Shown: piece after piece, positions 5,888-6,762 of the stretch
Position numbering within the stretch: the first letter of the stretch is position 1
Layout of the letters: every line of letters begins with the position of its first letter
Assembly (NCBI GenBank): GCA_900548735.1
Contig: URMC01000088.1
Location: 1 to 6,762, forward strand
From: an uncultured Eubacteriales bacterium
GTDB lineage: Bacteria; Bacillota; Clostridia; Oscillospirales; CAG-272
DNA length: 6,762 nt
Reading direction: 5' to 3'
Position numbers and translations under genes: made by a program
The notes under the pieces: model-generated
Seen by the model: the letters and a program-made list of their open reading frames with translations, nothing else
What the model was told of the DNA's origin: nothing
Database searches by the model: none

Positions 5888-6041
5888 AGCCTCCCCTGTG
5901 TAAGGGGAGGTGCCGAGTGAAACGAAGCGGAGGGGTTGTACCTTACAGAAACCATTTTTCTTTTTTGCTCTGCAAACTCCACACTTTTACAATCCCTCAG
6001 GCGCTGTCGCGCCAGCCCCCTTTACACAAGGGGGCCTTTTT
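5888..6041. repeat. MITE-like element with ~50-bp imperfect terminal inverted repeats
   Basis: The left arm 5888-5940 (AGCCTCCCCTGTGTAAGGGG onward to GGAGGGGTTGTA) is an imperfect reverse complement of the right arm 5988-6036 (TACAATCCCTC onward to TTTACACAAGGGGGCC). The ~47-bp centre (5941-5987) is AT-richer and unique. Each arm folds on itself: CCTCCCC/GGGGAGG (5890-5896 and 5904-5910) on the left, and GGCGC/GCGCC (6000-6004 and 6009-6013) plus GCCCCC/GGGGGC (6015-6020 and 6030-6035) on the right. The right hairpin is followed by TTTTT (6037-6041) and could terminate transcription. No transposase is encoded. I recall similar CTCCC-TTGTGTAAA-GGGAG elements dispersed in gut Clostridia, unverified. 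Confidence 0.75.
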
Positions 6042-6068
6042 GGTCGTGCGAACATTGCAAAAAATTTT

Positions 6069-6148
6069 CCGTAGGGGGGCATTCTATATGCCCCCGTTGC
6101 AAGAAATTTAATTTCAACAACGCGGCGGGGGCAAGCCCCGCCCTACGG
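6069..6148. repeat. Head-to-head hairpin pair (BIME-like), elements C and D
   Basis: CCGTAGGG (6069-6076) and CCCTACGG (6141-6148) are exact reverse complements that bound an 80-bp unit symmetric about position 6109. Inside are hairpin C, GGGGGCAT (6075-6082) with ATGCCCCC (6088-6095), and hairpin D, GGCGGGG (6124-6130) with CCCCGCC (6136-6142). The linker is itself near-palindromic: GTTG (6096-6099), GAAAT (6103-6107), ATTTC (6111-6115), CAAC (6118-6121). The two hairpin stems differ in sequence but not in symmetry. The layout recalls bacterial interspersed mosaic elements. Confidence 0.75.
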
Positions 6149-6173
6149 GGTGCAAAGTGCAGGTTTCAAACAG

Positions 6174-6199
6174 CGGGAGGGGAAACCCCTCCCCTACGG
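6174..6199 (-). repeat. Palindromic hairpin element E, inverted copy of element A
   Basis: GGGAGGGG (6175-6182), AAA loop, CCCCTCCC (6186-6193), then CTACGG (6194-6199). Read on the - strand it begins CCGTAGGGGAGGGG, as element A does, with one loop difference. Its outer flank GGAAATTAGAATTT resembles the mirror of AAATTTTCC before element C. Confidence 0.75.
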
Positions 6200-6221
6200 A
6201 AATTAGAATTTAGCCAATATG

Positions 6222-6244
6222 GCGGGCGACCGATGGTCGCCCGC
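6222..6244. repeat. Palindromic hairpin element F
   Basis: GCGGGCGACC (6222-6231) pairs perfectly over 10 bp with GGTCGCCCGC (6235-6244) around a GAT loop. It lacks the CCGTAGGG flank of the neighbouring hairpins but has the same size and GC character. A weak hairpin, ATCGG/CCGAT (6247-6251 and 6258-6262), follows with a short T run on the + strand. Confidence 0.65.
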
Positions 6245-6269
6245 TTATCGGCAAAATCCGATTTTTATA

Positions 6270-6284
6270 GGGAGAGTCTCTCCC
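6270..6284. repeat. Small hairpin element G
   Basis: GGGAG (6270-6274) and CTCCC (6280-6284) pair around AGTCT. The symmetry extends through GGGAGAG-T-CTCTCCC. It is preceded by TATA and followed by CTGC, and may be a short or degraded member of the same hairpin family. It lies just outside the terminator of the - strand gene. Confidence 0.45.
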
Positions 6285-6288
6285 CTGC

Positions 6289-6328
6289 AAAAAAATACCC
6301 ACCCGGCGGGTTTCCCCGCCGGGTGGGT
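6289..6328 (-). terminator. Intrinsic terminator of the PFOR gene
   Basis: ACCCACCCGGCGGG (6297-6310) pairs perfectly over 14 bp with CCCGCCGGGTGGGT (6315-6328) around TTTC. On the - strand the hairpin is followed by A and then a run of T (A tract 6289-6295 on the + strand). It starts 13 nt past the stop of the PFOR frame. This is a textbook rho-independent terminator for the leftward gene. Confidence 0.92.
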
Positions 6329-6341
6329 GATTTGGGAAATC

Positions 6342-6762
6342 TTATTCGTACAGTTTTGCCATCTTCTTGAGGCGCTCGTAACGCTCCTTGGCATTTTCCT
6401 CTGCCTCGGCAAAGAGCTCTTTCGCTCTCTCCGGGAAGGACTGCGCCAGGCGCGCGTAGCGTGCCTCGTTGGAGATAAAGCCCTGGTAATCGGCAGTCGG
6501 GTCGCCGCTGTCGATGGTCAGTTTGTTCTCCGCCTTGGTGGGATCGTAACGGAACATATTCCAGTAGCCGGCGTCCACTGCCTTCTTCATTTCAAGCTGG
6601 CAGTTCTGCATGCCGCCCTTCTTGATGCCGTGCATCTCGCAGGGAGCGTAGCCGATGATCAGGGACGGGCCGTGGTAAGCCTCAGCCTCGGTCAGAGCTT
6701 TGAGCAACTGGTTCATATTCGCGCCCATGGCAACCTGTGCCACGTAAACGTAACCGTAGGAC
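6342..6762 (-). CDS. nifJ: Pyruvate:ferredoxin (flavodoxin) oxidoreductase, C-terminal part, partial
   Basis: About 139 C-terminal residues are visible; the 5' part (over 1000 residues in the family) lies beyond the window's right edge. PFOR oxidatively decarboxylates pyruvate with CoA to acetyl-CoA, CO2 and reduced ferredoxin in the cytoplasm, and is central to anaerobic energy metabolism. The visible part is the end of the TPP-binding domain VI and the C-terminal tail: SYGYVYVAQVAMGANMNQ, then EAEAYHGPSLIIGYAPCEMHG, then AVDAGYWNMFRYDP. The cysteine in YAPCEMHG matches the fourth ligand of the proximal Fe4S4 cluster (Cys1071 in the Desulfovibrio africanus enzyme, by recall). The frame stays open to the edge, so GTG 6743 is not its start. 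It stops with TAA at 6342-6344, followed by a strong terminator, so it ends its own transcription unit convergent to the ATPase operon. Confidence 0.95.
   Translation of the reverse strand, partial: SYGYVYVAQVAMGANMNQLLKALTEAEAYHGPSLIIGYAPCEMHGIKKGGMQNCQLEMKKAVDAGYWNMFRYDPTKAENKLTIDSGDPTADYQGFISNEARYARLAQSFPERAKELFAEAEENAKERYERLKKMAKLYE

Noticed and set aside
5439..5982. Overlapping - strand frames of 114 and 161 codons across the repeat array and terminators
   Set aside because: They translate GC repeats of 37-nt period and run through two terminator-like stems. The peptides are low-complexity Pro/Ala/Arg-rich with no recognisable domain.
5936..6370. 144-codon + strand frame across the hairpin elements
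   Set aside because: It is composed of palindromic repeat DNA, crosses the PFOR terminator and enters the PFOR coding region from the other strand.
6741..6743. GTG as the start codon of a short - strand protein
   Set aside because: The frame continues upstream in PFOR-like sequence (SYGYVY) to the window edge, so this is an internal valine.

Overview
The window holds the 3' part of an operon for a rotary V/A-type (NtpA-like) ATPase on the + strand. It is followed by a gene-poor convergent interval packed with palindromic repeats, and then by the 3' end of a pyruvate:ferredoxin oxidoreductase gene on the - strand. The host looks like an anaerobic Firmicute, most likely a GC-rich gut-type Clostridium relative (Oscillospiraceae-like). 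The grounds are a bacterial V-type ATPase in the order C-F-A-B-D, a PFOR, strong AAAGGGG/GAGGAGG ribosome sites, and repeats of a style I associate with that group. The taxonomic guess rests on recall and has only moderate support.

Layout. Positions 1-185 are a non-coding interval inside the operon, presumably between atpE (outside the window) and atpC. They hold a large imperfect palindrome and nested hairpins. atpC (186-1181) overlaps atpF (1174-1494) by 8 nt. Positions 1495-1619 form a second non-coding interval whose first ~55 nt repeat the first interval, and it also carries a possible 19-codon leader ORF that runs into the atpA start. atpA (1620-3392), atpB (3403-4779) and atpD (4789-5460) are packed 9-10 nt apart, with SD sequences overlapping the preceding stop codons. 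Positions 5461-6341 (881 nt) contain no credible gene. In order they hold GC-rich 37-bp tandem repeats, a strong intrinsic terminator, two further stem-loops, a series of short hairpins that often carry a CCGTAGGG flank, a ~150-bp MITE-like inverted repeat, and a terminator serving the - strand gene. The nifJ/por 3' end fills 6342-6762 and runs out of the window.

How the genes work together. A and B form the A3B3 catalytic hexamer, D and F form the central rotor shaft, and C joins the shaft to the membrane ring. The membrane subunits I and K and the peripheral stalk subunit E are not in the window and are expected upstream. The complex couples ATP synthesis or hydrolysis to H+ or Na+ transport; ion choice cannot be read from the subunits seen here. 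PFOR, on the opposite strand, makes acetyl-CoA and reduced ferredoxin from pyruvate and is a separate transcription unit.

The proteins look ordinary, with all key catalytic residues intact. I see no undescribed protein system. The unusual content is non-coding. One repeat family sits at two internal junctions of the ATPase operon, where it may affect RNA processing or translation, and the convergent interval holds a dense series of palindromes whose stems differ in sequence but stay paired.
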